Of a stretch of 53,384 nucleotides of DNA, positions 15,381-23,813 are shown piece by piece. The stretch's first letter is position 1. Each line of letters begins with the position of its first letter. The notes under the pieces were generated by a model, which had not been told where the DNA came from, made no database searches, and worked only from the letters and a program-made list of their open reading frames with translations. A program made the translations under genes and the position numbers. Source of the DNA: Betaproteobacteria bacterium (GTDB taxonomy: Bacteria; Pseudomonadota; Gammaproteobacteria; Burkholderiales; SG8-39); NCBI GenBank assembly GCA_009693435.1, contig SHXF01000018.1, positions 1 through 53,384 on the forward strand, given 5' to 3'.

Positions 15381-16472
15381 ATGGAACTATTGCTGAGCGA
15401 GGAGCAGCGCCTGCTCAAGGACAGCGCTGCGCGGCTGTGCGGAGAATTCGGCGGCGGCAAGCGCCTGCGCGACCTGCGCGACGGTCACATCGAAATCGAC
15501 GCCGCCGCGTGGAGCGAGGCAGTGCGCGCGGGCTGGCCGGCGTTGCTCGCGCCTTCTGCCGCGGGCGGACTGGGCCTCGGTTGTGTGGAGCTGGCGCTGG
15601 TGTGCGAGGAGATCGGCCGGCACCTGCTGCGCGTGCCGTTTGCTGCCGCGGCTGTGTCGGCATGGGCGCTGGCGCAGGATGGCGGCGGCCATGCGGCGCT
15701 GGCTGCGGTGCTGGACGGCAGCCATCTGGTGGTACCGGCCATGGCGACTGCGGACGTCCTCCCGGAAACGCGCCTCGAGGGCGGAGTCGTTTGCCTCAGT
15801 GGCGTTGCGCGCTTCATCGATTTTGCCGCGACCGCGCACTCGTACCTTGTTGCGGCGGCCGATCCGGATGGCGCGATTGCGCTTTACCTTGCCGCGCGAG
15901 AAGCGCGAGGTGTTTCGATTCGCGCCGGCTGGAACGTCGATGGCTCGGCGGCGGGCGAACTGCAACTGAGCCATGCGCCCGTGAGTTGCGACGGCGTGTT
16001 CGCCACCGGTGACGCGGCGGTCGATCTGGTCGCGGCAATCCGGGAGTTGCAGGCGCTGGCGGCAGCCGCGGAACTGCTCGGCGTGGCCGAGGCGTCGCTC
16101 GCCATGACCGTGGAATACATGAAGACGCGCCAGCAATTCGGCCGGGCGATCGGCAGTTTCCAGGCGCTGCAGCACCGCGCAGTGAATGGTTATGTCGATA
16201 TCGAACTGCTGCGCTCGCTGGTGTATCGCATCGCCGCGGACCGTGACCGCGGTCCGGTCCATCCGGCCATGGTGTCGGCGGTCAAGGCGAAAGCCGCGCG
16301 CTGTGCGCTGGATGTGACCCGCACCGCGCTGCAACTGCACGGCGCCATCGGCTACACCGACGAGCACGACATCGGCCTGTACCACAAACGCGCGCTGGTG
16401 CTGGCGGCGCAGCATGGAACGGAACTCGAGCACGTCAGCCGGTTCTCGCGGCTGACGTTGCCGCACGAATAA
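15381..16472 (+). CDS. Acyl-CoA dehydrogenase (short partner subunit)
   Basis: A 363-residue protein starting MELLLSEEQRLLKDSAARL. The N-terminal helical domain and the C-terminal segment ('VEYMKTRQQFGRAIGSFQALQHRAVNGYVDIE', 'LHGAIGYTDEHDIGLYHKRAL') are of the acyl-CoA dehydrogenase family. The middle beta domain is degenerate: the usual FAD-contacting 'T.WIT..' loop is reduced to 'VARFIDFAATAHSYLVAA'. This is typical of the subunit that pairs with a fuller dehydrogenase (here 14144-15313) in heteromeric enzymes. It would be the second gene of a two-gene operon. The complex is inferred from adjacency. Confidence 0.85.
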   Translation: MELLLSEEQRLLKDSAARLCGEFGGGKRLRDLRDGHIEIDAAAWSEAVRAGWPALLAPSAAGGLGLGCVELALVCEEIGRHLLRVPFAAAAVSAWALAQDGGGHAALAAVLDGSHLVVPAMATADVLPETRLEGGVVCLSGVARFIDFAATAHSYLVAAADPDGAIALYLAAREARGVSIRAGWNVDGSAAGELQLSHAPVSCDGVFATGDAAVDLVAAIRELQALAAAAELLGVAEASLAMTVEYMKTRQQFGRAIGSFQALQHRAVNGYVDIELLRSLVYRIAADRDRGPVHPAMVSAVKAKAARCALDVTRTALQLHGAIGYTDEHDIGLYHKRALVLAAQHGTELEHVSRFSRLTLPHE

Positions 16473-16564
16473 TCCCCCCCCACTTCGTCATGCCGGCATA
16501 GCAGGTATCAGGCGCGCCCGGTGACCGACCCGGTAAAGCCGGCGTTTCGCCCGCCCGACCCATT

Positions 16565-16631
16565 GCACAAAAGTCGTGAAGTCAGTCGGCAGTGTCGTTA
16601 TGGTTCACGACCGACTTCAGATGTTTTGTGC
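16565..16631. terminator. Imperfect long inverted repeat between convergent genes
   Basis: Arms GCACAAAA-gtcg-TGAAGTC (16565-16583) and GACTTCA-gatg-TTTTGTGC (16613-16631) pair as 8 bp, a 4x4 internal loop and 7 bp around a 29-base loop. It sits between the end of the acyl-CoA dehydrogenase gene (16472, plus) and the end of the CapA-like gene (16694, minus), where a bidirectional terminator or processing signal is expected. Confidence 0.45.
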
Positions 16632-16693
16632 CTCGTCAGGCGATTTCTCGGCAACCCAAGTTGCACGTCGAATTGGAACTCGCGACGGGGTTG

Positions 16694-17731
16694 TCAATTC
16701 CGCGACGTCACGAAGACCTGGTCGCCCTCAGACGTGAATACGGTACCGTAGATCGCCGACTTTTTCTCTATCGACTGCAGCGTCGCCTGCTCGGCGGCCA
16801 GTGAACAGAGCAGGGTTTCGTTGTCCTGGTTGTGACGCACGAACTGGAAGGAGGACCTGACTATGGCGCCCGTGTCCACCCATACCCGCGCCATCATGCC
16901 CACCCAATCGCCGAACCGGGTGCCGCCATGCCCGGTATTGAACGAGAAGCAACCCAGCCCGTAGAACACCGGCTTGCCCTTGTAGATCTCCACCGGCAAG
17001 GCGTAATGCGGTCCGTGACCGACGACGATGTCCGCGCCGGCGTCGATCGCGGCGTGCGCAATCTCGGTCATGTATTCCAGCACGTCCTCCCACAAACCCC
17101 AATGGCACGAGGCGACGACGATATTGACCTTGGATCGAAGCGCGGCGATGTCTTCCTGGATGGATGCCAGGTATCGCGGCTCGGCCCAGGTGATAACCTG
17201 CGGCGGCAGGCCCGGCCGGTTCAGCGGTGGTGTTTCCGGCTGCCAGTTGTGCATCGGCAGCTGCCAGGCGGTATTGCCCTGGATGACGGCAACGCCGGTG
17301 GCGTTGTCGCGCGCCTCGTGGTGGGTGGGCCAGTACACGGAAGTGCGCTGCAAAAACCCGATGCGCACGCCGTTGCGCTCGATGATGGCGGGGGCCCGCG
17401 CCGCTGCCAGGGAATCGCCCGCGCCCGTATGCATGATCCCCAGTTCGTCGAGGCGCGCAATCGAACTGCGGATCGCGGCTTCGCCGTAGTTGACGTTGTT
17501 GGCGAGACCGACGGCGCCGATCCCTGCGCGGTGCAGCGCTTCGCCGCCGGTGGCGACGGCAACATGAAAGCCTTCGTCATCTGCCGTATAGCCGGGAGGC
17601 GGATCGTACAGGCAACACTCCAGATTGCCGAAGACGAGGTCGGCAGCAAGAAACTCGCTTTTCACGCGTCTGAAGGGCACATCGGGATCCGTGACGCCCA
17701 TCAGGTTGAGGTCGCCTGTGAGAATGATCAT
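16694..17731 (-). CDS. CapA-family protein (metallophosphatase fold)
   Basis: A 345-residue protein of the CapA/PgsA family. Metal-ligand motifs: 'MIILTGDLNLMG' (N-terminal GD), 'LVFGNLECCL' (NLE), 'VGLANNVNYGEA' (the usual ANNH/N position), 'VASCHWGLWED' (H.G) and 'VVGHGPHYALPVEIYKGKPVFYGLGCFSF' (GHxPH). The start at 17731 overlaps the upstream Bug gene's stop by 4 bp (ATGA), so they are coupled; the frame to 17770 is an artefact of that overlap. There is no signal peptide or membrane anchor, unlike capsule-synthesis CapA, so it is more likely one of the soluble relatives with unknown phosphoester substrate. Confidence 0.82.
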   Translation of the reverse strand: MIILTGDLNLMGVTDPDVPFRRVKSEFLAADLVFGNLECCLYDPPPGYTADDEGFHVAVATGGEALHRAGIGAVGLANNVNYGEAAIRSSIARLDELGIMHTGAGDSLAAARAPAIIERNGVRIGFLQRTSVYWPTHHEARDNATGVAVIQGNTAWQLPMHNWQPETPPLNRPGLPPQVITWAEPRYLASIQEDIAALRSKVNIVVASCHWGLWEDVLEYMTEIAHAAIDAGADIVVGHGPHYALPVEIYKGKPVFYGLGCFSFNTGHGGTRFGDWVGMMARVWVDTGAIVRSSFQFVRHNQDNETLLCSLAAEQATLQSIEKKSAIYGTVFTSEGDQVFVTSRN

Positions 17732-18705
17732 TCCAGCTCCGCGCCTGACATTTTCACCACCTGCGACCACTTAAGTACTTCGGCCTGGATGAAGCTGACA
17801 AACGCCTCGGGGGTGCCGGTCAGCGGTTCGATGCCCAATGTCTTCAGCCGCTCCACCATGTCAGGACTATGCATGATGTGCGCCAGATCGCCGTTGAGGC
17901 GCATAACGATATCCCGCGGCAGGCGGGCTGGTCCGAGGATGCCGTACCAATTGGTGGCCTCGAATCCCGGCACACCGGATTCGGACACGGTGGGCAAGTC
18001 CGGAAGCAGCGGGGAGCGCTTCGGGGTGGTCACCGCCAGGGCGCGAACCTGGCCGGATCGGACAAAAGGCAGCAGAGCGGAAAGGTCGGAGTACAGGAGC
18101 TGTACCCGGTCCACGGCCAGATCGGCAATCGCCGCCCCGCCGCTCTTGTAGGGCACGTGAACAATTTTTACGGCCGCCATCGTATTGAGCATCTCGCCCA
18201 GGAGATGCATGGAGCTTCCTTTACCGGAGGTCCCGTAGTTGAGTTGCCCGGCCCTGGCCTTGGCCAATTCGATGAACTCGCGCACGTTGTGTGCCGGCAG
18301 CGATGCGGGAACGGCCATCAGCAGGGCACTGGATGCGATCTGCGAGATCGGCGTCAGGTTCTTCACCGGGTCGAAGCCACGCTTCGGATACAGGCCTGCG
18401 TTCGCCGCGATCGTGCTGGTCGCACCTATCATCAGCGTGTAGCCGTCAGGTGCTGCGTTGACGACCGAATCGGTCCCGGTCACACCGCCCGCGCCGGGTC
18501 GGTTCTCGACGATGACTGCCTGGCCTGCGCGCTCGCCCAGCTTCTGCGCGACGATGCGGCCGACGATATCGTTGCTGCCGCCGGGACCGAAAGGCACGAC
18601 CAGGCGGATTGCCTTGGCCGGATAGCCCTGCGCCACCGCACGGTCCGCGGCCAGGACACCGGAGGTGAGCAGGAGCAGCACAGCAGCAATTCGTATGCGC
18701 GTCAT
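17728..18705 (-). CDS. Tripartite tricarboxylate transporter solute-binding protein (Bug/TctC)
   Basis: A 325-residue periplasmic protein. The signal peptide is 'MTRIRIAAVLLLLTSGVLAADRAVAQG'. Bug signatures: 'YPAKAIRLVVPFGPGGSNDIVGRIVAQKL', 'VIVENRPGAGG', 'APDGYTLMIG' and 'VHVPYKSGGAAIADL'. The family captures carboxylates for TctAB permeases, but no TctA/TctB gene is here. The stop overlaps the start of the CapA-like gene by 4 bp. Its start is only 33 bp from the divergent SnoaL-like gene, so the two promoters must overlap or lie inside the opposite gene. Confidence 0.9.
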   Translation of the reverse strand: MTRIRIAAVLLLLTSGVLAADRAVAQGYPAKAIRLVVPFGPGGSNDIVGRIVAQKLGERAGQAVIVENRPGAGGVTGTDSVVNAAPDGYTLMIGATSTIAANAGLYPKRGFDPVKNLTPISQIASSALLMAVPASLPAHNVREFIELAKARAGQLNYGTSGKGSSMHLLGEMLNTMAAVKIVHVPYKSGGAAIADLAVDRVQLLYSDLSALLPFVRSGQVRALAVTTPKRSPLLPDLPTVSESGVPGFEATNWYGILGPARLPRDIVMRLNGDLAHIMHSPDMVERLKTLGIEPLTGTPEAFVSFIQAEVLKWSQVVKMSGAELE

Positions 18706-18738
18706 AATTGTCGCCTTTCGTTCCAGGAGGAATGGTGC

Positions 18739-19131
18739 ATGAGTCTAACTGCCCTTGAGCTGGTTGACCGGGTCGAAGCCTATTTCGCAGCGGCGGACCG
18801 CTGCGATGTTGGCGCTACGCTCGCATGCATGACAGCGGACTGCGTCCTGGAATACCTGACCGAAGGGCTACGCTACGAGGGGCGCGATTCCTGCGTCAGG
18901 GACTATTTCGCGGCCCGCGCCGGCAAGGTCCTGCGCTCCTGGCATGGCAATTTTACCCACACCCCCGATTCCGCCAGCGGCCGGATCGCTACCCGTTTCA
19001 ATGTCAGGCGCACCGATCAAGGTGTCGCCGAGCGCACCGCGGACAACATCAACCTGTTCCAGTTCGAGGGGCGCCTGATCAAGCGCATCTCGGTCTGGAA
19101 AGGCGCAGGACATCCAACGATGAACAAATGA
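18739..19131 (+). CDS. SnoaL-like / NTF2-superfamily protein
   Basis: A 130-residue single-domain protein starting MSLTALELVDRVEAYFAAADRCDV after AGGAGG (18725-18730). 'VDRVEAYFAAADRCDVGATLACMTADCVLEYL' and 'GR..CVRDYFAARAG..LRSWHG' fit the cone-shaped NTF2/SnoaL fold, used by polyketide cyclases, ketosteroid-isomerase-like proteins and many unknowns. No catalytic residue pair can be assigned by eye. It is divergent from the Bug/CapA operon and may be co-regulated with it. The following 19132-19427 spacer holds no supported gene. Confidence 0.68.
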   Translation: MSLTALELVDRVEAYFAAADRCDVGATLACMTADCVLEYLTEGLRYEGRDSCVRDYFAARAGKVLRSWHGNFTHTPDSASGRIATRFNVRRTDQGVAERTADNINLFQFEGRLIKRISVWKGAGHPTMNK

Positions 19132-19427
19132 ACTTCTCCGCATTGCTCATGTCGGCGACCGACGTGTCGGGAGCACATGGAAATATCCGCTTTTTTCGGG
19201 TGGGGTCAGATCAACCATAGGCACGAATCGGCCGCACACCGGAACAGGATCGCGCGCGAGTATCGGCAGCGTGATCTCTGTTGAATGGATACCCCATCCC
19301 GCGTTCCGCGCGCCCCCGGACGGCAAAGTAGCGGGCCGACGGTTTCGGACCGGACGTTGCCAATGGGCGATCGATTGCAAATGTGCGGCTGGGTTTCGAA
19401 GGCGCAACAATTACAGCGAGCGTGGTG

Positions 19428-20474
19428 ATGGTAAGGCGCAAGATTACGTATCTTTGTCCCGCCCCGATAAAACCAAGCGGGGGGGTCGCGGTGCTGCTGA
19501 AGCAGGCGATGCTGCTGCGCGAAGCGGGCTACGAAGTGAGCGTGTATTACCGGCCTCTGGCCGCGGGCAACGCGCCTGCAGGCGCGCAGCGCCTGGAACC
19601 GTTACGCATCGACTGGCTGGATTTTTCGGTGCACGGGCTTCCGTTTATCCCGCTCGGCCATGGCACGATTGAACTTTCGCAGGGCGAACGCCTGAACCTG
19701 CAGCCGAACCTGCCCCTCGATGCCGATTCACTATTGGTGATTCCCGAAATCCTCGGCTCGTTGATGCGGGAAACCCGAAGCGCCCCCTGCAAGCGCTTGG
19801 TCTTCGCGCAGAACTGGACCTACATCCTCACCAGCCTGCCGCCTGCCGTGAGCTGGCGCGACTATGGAATCAGCCAGGTGCTGGCCGTGGGCGAGAACAT
19901 CAAGCGCTTCATCGACAGCACCATGCCCGGCCTGGAAGTCGGCGTCGTCCGCTATTCGATCAATCGCGCCGTGTTCCGTCCCGGCGTGGACAAGCAGGCG
20001 CTGATCACGTTTCACGTTCGCAACGATTACATGTGGTCGAAGATGGATCAGGTTGCCAGGATCTTCCATCTGGGCAATCCCCACCTGCGGCATTACCGCT
20101 TTGAACGCCTCCAGGGACTTTCCAGGCAGGCATTCGCCGAAAAGCTGGCAAGTTCCCGCGTCGTCCTCCATTGCGACGAAATCGCGGGCATGCCGACCCT
20201 GCCCCTGGAGGCCATGGCCTGCCATGCGATCCCGGTGGGATGGAAAACGTATGGCGGGGTCGAATATATGCGCGAGAACAACGGATTCTGGGTGGAAAAC
20301 GGGGATATAAAAGGCCTCGCGGACAAACTCTCGGAAGTTGTCGACCAGGTGGAGCGGGGTATGCTGGACATGGCCCGCCTGATCGGGGGATTCGAGGAAA
20401 CCCTGGATGATTTCACCGAAGATAAAGAACGACGCAACACCCTGGCCTACTTTGAGCGACTGTTGGCGAAATAG
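19428..20474 (+). CDS. Glycosyltransferase group 1-like protein
   Basis: 348 residues from MVRRKITYLCPAP; an upstream frame to 19383 lacks a start signal. The N-terminus 'KITYLCPAPIKPSGGVAVLLKQAMLLREAGYEVSVYY' is a GT-B N-domain opening. The C-domain has 'SRVVLHCDEIAGMPTLPLEAMACHAIPVGWKTYGGVEYM', the E-x7-E-like nucleotide-sugar region of GT4-type enzymes (about residues 250-285), followed by 'NGDIKGLADKLSEV'. Catalysis in the cytoplasm on a nucleotide-sugar donor is expected; acceptor is unknown. It is isolated from other envelope genes, so it may have been acquired separately. Confidence 0.72.
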   Translation: MVRRKITYLCPAPIKPSGGVAVLLKQAMLLREAGYEVSVYYRPLAAGNAPAGAQRLEPLRIDWLDFSVHGLPFIPLGHGTIELSQGERLNLQPNLPLDADSLLVIPEILGSLMRETRSAPCKRLVFAQNWTYILTSLPPAVSWRDYGISQVLAVGENIKRFIDSTMPGLEVGVVRYSINRAVFRPGVDKQALITFHVRNDYMWSKMDQVARIFHLGNPHLRHYRFERLQGLSRQAFAEKLASSRVVLHCDEIAGMPTLPLEAMACHAIPVGWKTYGGVEYMRENNGFWVENGDIKGLADKLSEVVDQVERGMLDMARLIGGFEETLDDFTEDKERRNTLAYFERLLAK

Positions 20475-20572
20475 CCCGCGCTCGTTTCGGCTCCGACAGG
20501 CGCGTGATACCCGGCGAGGTTGCGCAGACCGTCTGACGTTGCCGCAAGACTGGAAACTGGTTAACAATTGAG

Positions 20573-20620
20573 GCAGGCTTCGCAGTTGGGGCAGGCGTCG
20601 CAATTGGGGCAGGCTTCGCC
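20573..20620 (+). repeat. 18-bp tandem repeat upstream of the enoyl-CoA hydratase gene
   Basis: Two 18-bp units (GCAGGCTTCGCAGTTGGG and GCAGGCGTCGCAATTGGG) followed by a partial third, about 60 bp before the hydratase start and 100 bp after the glycosyltransferase stop. Confidence 0.75.
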
Positions 20621-20679
20621 TGGTTTCCCTTACCCTCGATCCCGCTTCCGCCGGGAGCGGAAAAATATTGAAAGCACCC

Positions 20680-21450
20680 ATGCCAACACTGATCGTCGAC
20701 GTTACATCCCGCGGCATTGCCACCATCACACTCAATCGTCCCGAGAAAAGCAATACCTACAACCAGGACATGCTGGACGAACTGGTGGAGCAGTTCACGA
20801 CACTGGGGCGCAATCCGAAGGTGCGCGTGGTGGCGCTGCGCGGCGCGGGCAAGCACTTCACCGGCGGCGCGGACATCGGCGGGATCGGCGCCACGCCGCG
20901 GACGCCGCCCGGCCCGGACCTGCTCGACATGCTGATGGCACTGGACACCCTGCCCAAGCCGACGGTGGCGCTGATACACGGCGCCTGCATGGGCGGCGGC
21001 GTGGCGATGGCCGCGTGCTGCGACATCGTGATCGCCGCGCCGGATGCGTTCTTTTCGATTCCCGAAGTGCGTCTGGGGTTCGCACCTACGTCACTCGCAA
21101 CGGTGTTCATTCGCGCCATGGGCCATCGGAATTTCCGGCGTTACGGGTTGACCGCCGAACGATTCAAGGGCGAGGAAGCGCTGCGCATCGGACTGGTGCA
21201 TCAGGTGTGCGCCAAGGAGAAATTCGACGAGCAACTGGCGGCCACGGCGGAGAACCTGCTGCTGGGCGCACCCGGCGCGCTCTCGGAACTGAAGGCGGCA
21301 TCGGCCGGATTCGCCGCGCCGGCGGTGACCCTGTCGCTGCTGAGAGAACTGGAGGCGGGGCACGCCGAGGGCGTGAATTCGCCGGAGGCGAAGGAAGGCA
21401 TCGCGAGTTTCAAGGAAAAACGCAAGCCGAACTGGTATCCGGAAGTGTGA
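20680..21450 (+). CDS. Enoyl-CoA hydratase/isomerase (crotonase family)
   Basis: 256 residues from MPTLIVDVTSRGIATITLNRP; a TTG at 20668 could add four residues. Crotonase marks: 'ITLNRPEKSNTYNQDMLDEL', oxyanion loop 'GAGKHFTGGADIGGIG' (about 60-75), 'HGACMGGGVAMAACCDIVIA' (second oxyanion Gly-Gly, about 105) and 'FSIPEVRLGFAP' with the usual catalytic Glu position. Family reactions include hydration or isomerisation of enoyl-CoA, C-C hydrolysis and dehalogenation, so the exact reaction is open. The CoA ligase gene downstream suggests a small acyl-CoA pathway. Confidence 0.85.
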   Translation: MPTLIVDVTSRGIATITLNRPEKSNTYNQDMLDELVEQFTTLGRNPKVRVVALRGAGKHFTGGADIGGIGATPRTPPGPDLLDMLMALDTLPKPTVALIHGACMGGGVAMAACCDIVIAAPDAFFSIPEVRLGFAPTSLATVFIRAMGHRNFRRYGLTAERFKGEEALRIGLVHQVCAKEKFDEQLAATAENLLLGAPGALSELKAASAGFAAPAVTLSLLRELEAGHAEGVNSPEAKEGIASFKEKRKPNWYPEV

Positions 21451-21488
21451 GGGATTGATCGTCGTGGCGGGCATTCCCTCACCCCCTG

Positions 21489-21511
21489 CCCCTCTCCCGG
21501 GGGGAGAGGGG
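21489..21511 (+). repeat. Perfect GC-rich hairpin, REP-like element
   Basis: CCCCTCTCCC and GGGAGAGGGG arms around GGG, inside a stretch (from about 21476) of the 'cctcacccc-tgcccctctcc' type that recurs between genes of many proteobacteria and appears in automatic translations as 'SPPAPLPGGEG'. A second, shortened copy of its right half (GGGGGGAGAGGAG) follows near 21541. It lies between the hydratase stop and the usable ligase starts, so it may also act as a terminator. Confidence 0.6.
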
Positions 21512-21601
21512 AGGCAACCTGTGCGCGACGTGGCTCTTCCGGGGGGAGAGGAGCGGCAAGCTCCGCGTGACTCGGCCGATGTCGATGCGACAGGACAGGC
21601 A

Positions 21602-21757
21602 GTGCGTAATCTGACCGATATCGGGGCGATCGGACAACCAATGCGTGATCTGGCCGCTATCGGGGTGATCGCACAAACACTGCGCAATCTGACCGCTATC
21701 GGGGCGAGCGGACAACCCTTGCGTGATCTGGCCGACATCGAGGCGATCGAGCGGGTG
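21602..21757 (+). repeat. 39-bp tandem repeat (four units) at the ligase N-terminus, each with an NTG codon
   Basis: Four 13-codon units with consensus xR(N/D)L(T/A)xIGAIGQx. The first codon of each is GTG (21602), ATG (21641), CTG (21680) and TTG (21719), exactly 39 bp apart and all in the ligase frame. The last unit ('LRDLADIEAIERVPLEER') looks like the native N-terminus of this ligase family, so the upstream copies are probably duplications of the gene's own start. Confidence 0.8.
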
Positions 21758-23623
21758 CCGCTGGAGGAGCGCATTTTTTCGTGGAATGTGAATGACTGGA
21801 TCCGCCGCGGCTGCGAGCGCGATCCCGGCAAGACCGCGTTGTTGTATCTCGAAGACGCCGATCCGTTCGCTGAACCGGTAACGCTGTCCTTCGCCGAATT
21901 GTCGCGGCGCTCTACACAGGTTGCGAATCTGTTTCACTCGCTGGGCGTGGGCGCCCGCGATCCGGTGGCGTATCTGCTGCCTACGCTGCCGCAACTCTAC
22001 GTGGTGCAACTGGCGGCACTCGCCGCGGGGATTGCCTGCAGCCTCAACTGGATGCTGAAGCCTGAGCAACTGCTGGAACTGATACGCGCGTCGCGTGCCA
22101 AGGTGGTGGTGGCGCTGGCACCGACACCCGGGTTCGAAATCTGGGAGAACCTGCAGGCGATCCGCGCACAGCTGCCCGAAGGAGTGCGGGTGCTGTCGGT
22201 GCGCGGGCCCGGCGGCACGTTGCTTGCGGACTCCGATCTCGATTCGTTGTCGGCGCGGCAACCCGGTGAGCGCTTGCGGTTCGCGCGTGCAATCAAGGCG
22301 GACGACATTGCCGGCTATGTGCATTCCGGCGGCACCACCGGCTCGCCCAAGCTGGTGCAGCTCACCCACAGAGGCTTCGTCTACAAGTGCTGGTCCATCG
22401 TGGAAATGATGGCGCACCTGCCCGGGGACCGCATCTTCGCCGACTATCCGATGTTTCACATCGCCGGCTTTGTCGGTCGCGGCATCATGCCGATCGCCTG
22501 CGGCATGTCGATACTCATACCCACGCCGCTGGGGGCGCGCAGCAAGACCTTCATCGCCAACTACTGGAAACTGGTGGAGCGCTATGGCATCACCATTTTC
22601 TCCGGCGTGCCGACGACCTTGTCGGTGCTGGTGAAAAATCCGCCGCGCGGCGAAGACATCTCGTCGCTGCGGCCCTACGCAACCACCGGCTCCACCGGGC
22701 TGCCGGTGGAGACGTCGCAGCAGATCGAGCGGGTGCTCGGCATCCGCATGCTGCTCACCTACGGGGCCACCGAGTACACCTCCAACGTCACCCAGCCGCC
22801 GCGAGACGGCGAGCAGCGCCACGGTTCGGCGGGGCTGCGCATTCCGTACACGCAGGTGAAGACGGTGGAACTCGATCGGCACGGCGGCATCGCCCGTGGT
22901 TGCGCGGCGGGCGAGATCGGCGTGGTCGTGATCAAGGGGCCGGGCATCACGCCGGGCTATGTGGATGCGCGCTACAACGCGGGATTGTTCATGGCGGACG
23001 GCTGGTTCAACTCGGGCGATCTGGGGCGCATCGATGCAGACGGCTATCTGTGGCTCACCGGCCGTGCGAGAGATGTAATTATTCGCGGCGGGCACAACAT
23101 CGATCCGGCGTTGATCGAAGAGACCTTGCTCAGGCATCCTGCGGTGTTGCTTGCCGCGGCAGTGGGCAAGCCCGATGCCTACGCGGGTGAATTGCCGGTT
23201 GCTTATGTGCAGCTCACCGAGGGCGCGCGAGTCCTGGCCGATGAACTGGCGGCATTCGTTCGCGAGCACATCAGCGAGCGCGCCGCGGCGCCGGGCGAAA
23301 TACATATTCTCGAGCACATGCCACTCACCGACATTGCCAAGCCGCACAAGCCGCAACTGCGCCAGGACGCGGCACGCCGCGCATTTGAAGCGGCGCTCGC
23401 CGGCGTGGCGCGCGCAGGTGGCGAGTGCATATCGGTCAGCGTCGCCGCGGATGCCGAGCACGGCACGCTCGCCACCGTACGGGTCTCGGGCGGAGCGGCC
23501 GGTGCTACTTCCGCACACGCGCGCACCGCAATGGCGCAGGCAATCGGTGCGGTGATGAATGCCTATACCATGCGCCACGTCGTTGCGTGGGGCGAGGGCA
23601 GTAGCGGCCGAGGCGATATATAG
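21641..23623 (+). CDS. Acyl-CoA synthetase / AMP-dependent ligase
   Basis: ATP-dependent activation of a carboxylate to acyl-CoA. ANL-superfamily motifs in order: 'GYVHSGGTTGSPKLVQLTHRG' (P-loop), 'TYGATEYTSN' (motif A5), 'WFNSGDLGRIDADGYLWLTGRARDVIIRGGHNIDP' (motifs A7/A8) and 'MPLTDIAKPHKPQLR' (C-terminal Lys region). The ATG at 21641 is used (660 residues). GTG 21602 and TTG 21719 are in-frame alternatives, and the frame is open back to 21455 through a repeat that is unlikely to be translated. After the normal end of the family (about 'RRAFEAALAG') it carries about 75 extra residues ('RAGGECISVSVAADAEHGTLATVRVSGG...'), a small uncharacterised tail. Confidence 0.88.
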   Translation: MRDLAAIGVIAQTLRNLTAIGASGQPLRDLADIEAIERVPLEERIFSWNVNDWIRRGCERDPGKTALLYLEDADPFAEPVTLSFAELSRRSTQVANLFHSLGVGARDPVAYLLPTLPQLYVVQLAALAAGIACSLNWMLKPEQLLELIRASRAKVVVALAPTPGFEIWENLQAIRAQLPEGVRVLSVRGPGGTLLADSDLDSLSARQPGERLRFARAIKADDIAGYVHSGGTTGSPKLVQLTHRGFVYKCWSIVEMMAHLPGDRIFADYPMFHIAGFVGRGIMPIACGMSILIPTPLGARSKTFIANYWKLVERYGITIFSGVPTTLSVLVKNPPRGEDISSLRPYATTGSTGLPVETSQQIERVLGIRMLLTYGATEYTSNVTQPPRDGEQRHGSAGLRIPYTQVKTVELDRHGGIARGCAAGEIGVVVIKGPGITPGYVDARYNAGLFMADGWFNSGDLGRIDADGYLWLTGRARDVIIRGGHNIDPALIEETLLRHPAVLLAAAVGKPDAYAGELPVAYVQLTEGARVLADELAAFVREHISERAAAPGEIHILEHMPLTDIAKPHKPQLRQDAARRAFEAALAGVARAGGECISVSVAADAEHGTLATVRVSGGAAGATSAHARTAMAQAIGAVMNAYTMRHVVAWGEGSSGRGDI

Positions 23624-23701
23624 GCGATCATCGGGAATTCGCAAGACGGCCGCGCGTTGCGCCCGTATATGTGCAGGAACGCACCGTCAATATGACAGCG
23701 A

Positions 23702-23810
23702 GGGAAACACTGTACAAGTGTCCATCTCCGAAGAATCGTCAAGCGTGTTTCCCCTAAAATGGGGGATATACAAGGGGGCGCCGCCCCCTTGTTGAGCATA
23801 TCCCCAGGAG
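23702..23810 (+). promoter_or_regulatory. Highly structured leader ending at the ribosome-binding site
   Basis: Stem 1 pairs GGGAAACAC (23702-23710) with GTGTTTCCC (23745-23753). Stem 2 pairs GGGGATAT (23762-23769) with ATATCCCC (23798-23805) and, inside it, ACAAGGGGGCG (23770-23780) with CGCCCCCTTGT (23782-23792). The CCCC at 23751-23754 could instead pair with the GGGG at 23762-23765, giving an alternative fold. The Shine-Dalgarno AGGAG (23806-23810) abuts the base of stem 2. No known riboswitch was recognised. Confidence 0.55.
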
Positions 23811-23813
23811 CAG

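Noticed and set aside
19147..19410. Minus-strand ORF with 'MVDLTPPEKSGYF', possible insertion-sequence remnant
   Set aside because: No transposase motif and no terminal repeats; the stretch between the SnoaL-like and glycosyltransferase genes is left as empty spacer.
21455..21640. Extension of the CoA ligase to the first ATG of the open frame (21455)
   Set aside because: This part translates a REP-like element ('SPPAPLPGGEG') and tandem repeats, and no ribosome-binding site precedes it; the family N-terminus lies near 21719.
21479..23644. 721-codon minus-strand ORF opposite the CoA ligase
   Set aside because: Same antisense shadow composition and no domain motifs, while the opposite strand is an unambiguous ANL ligase.
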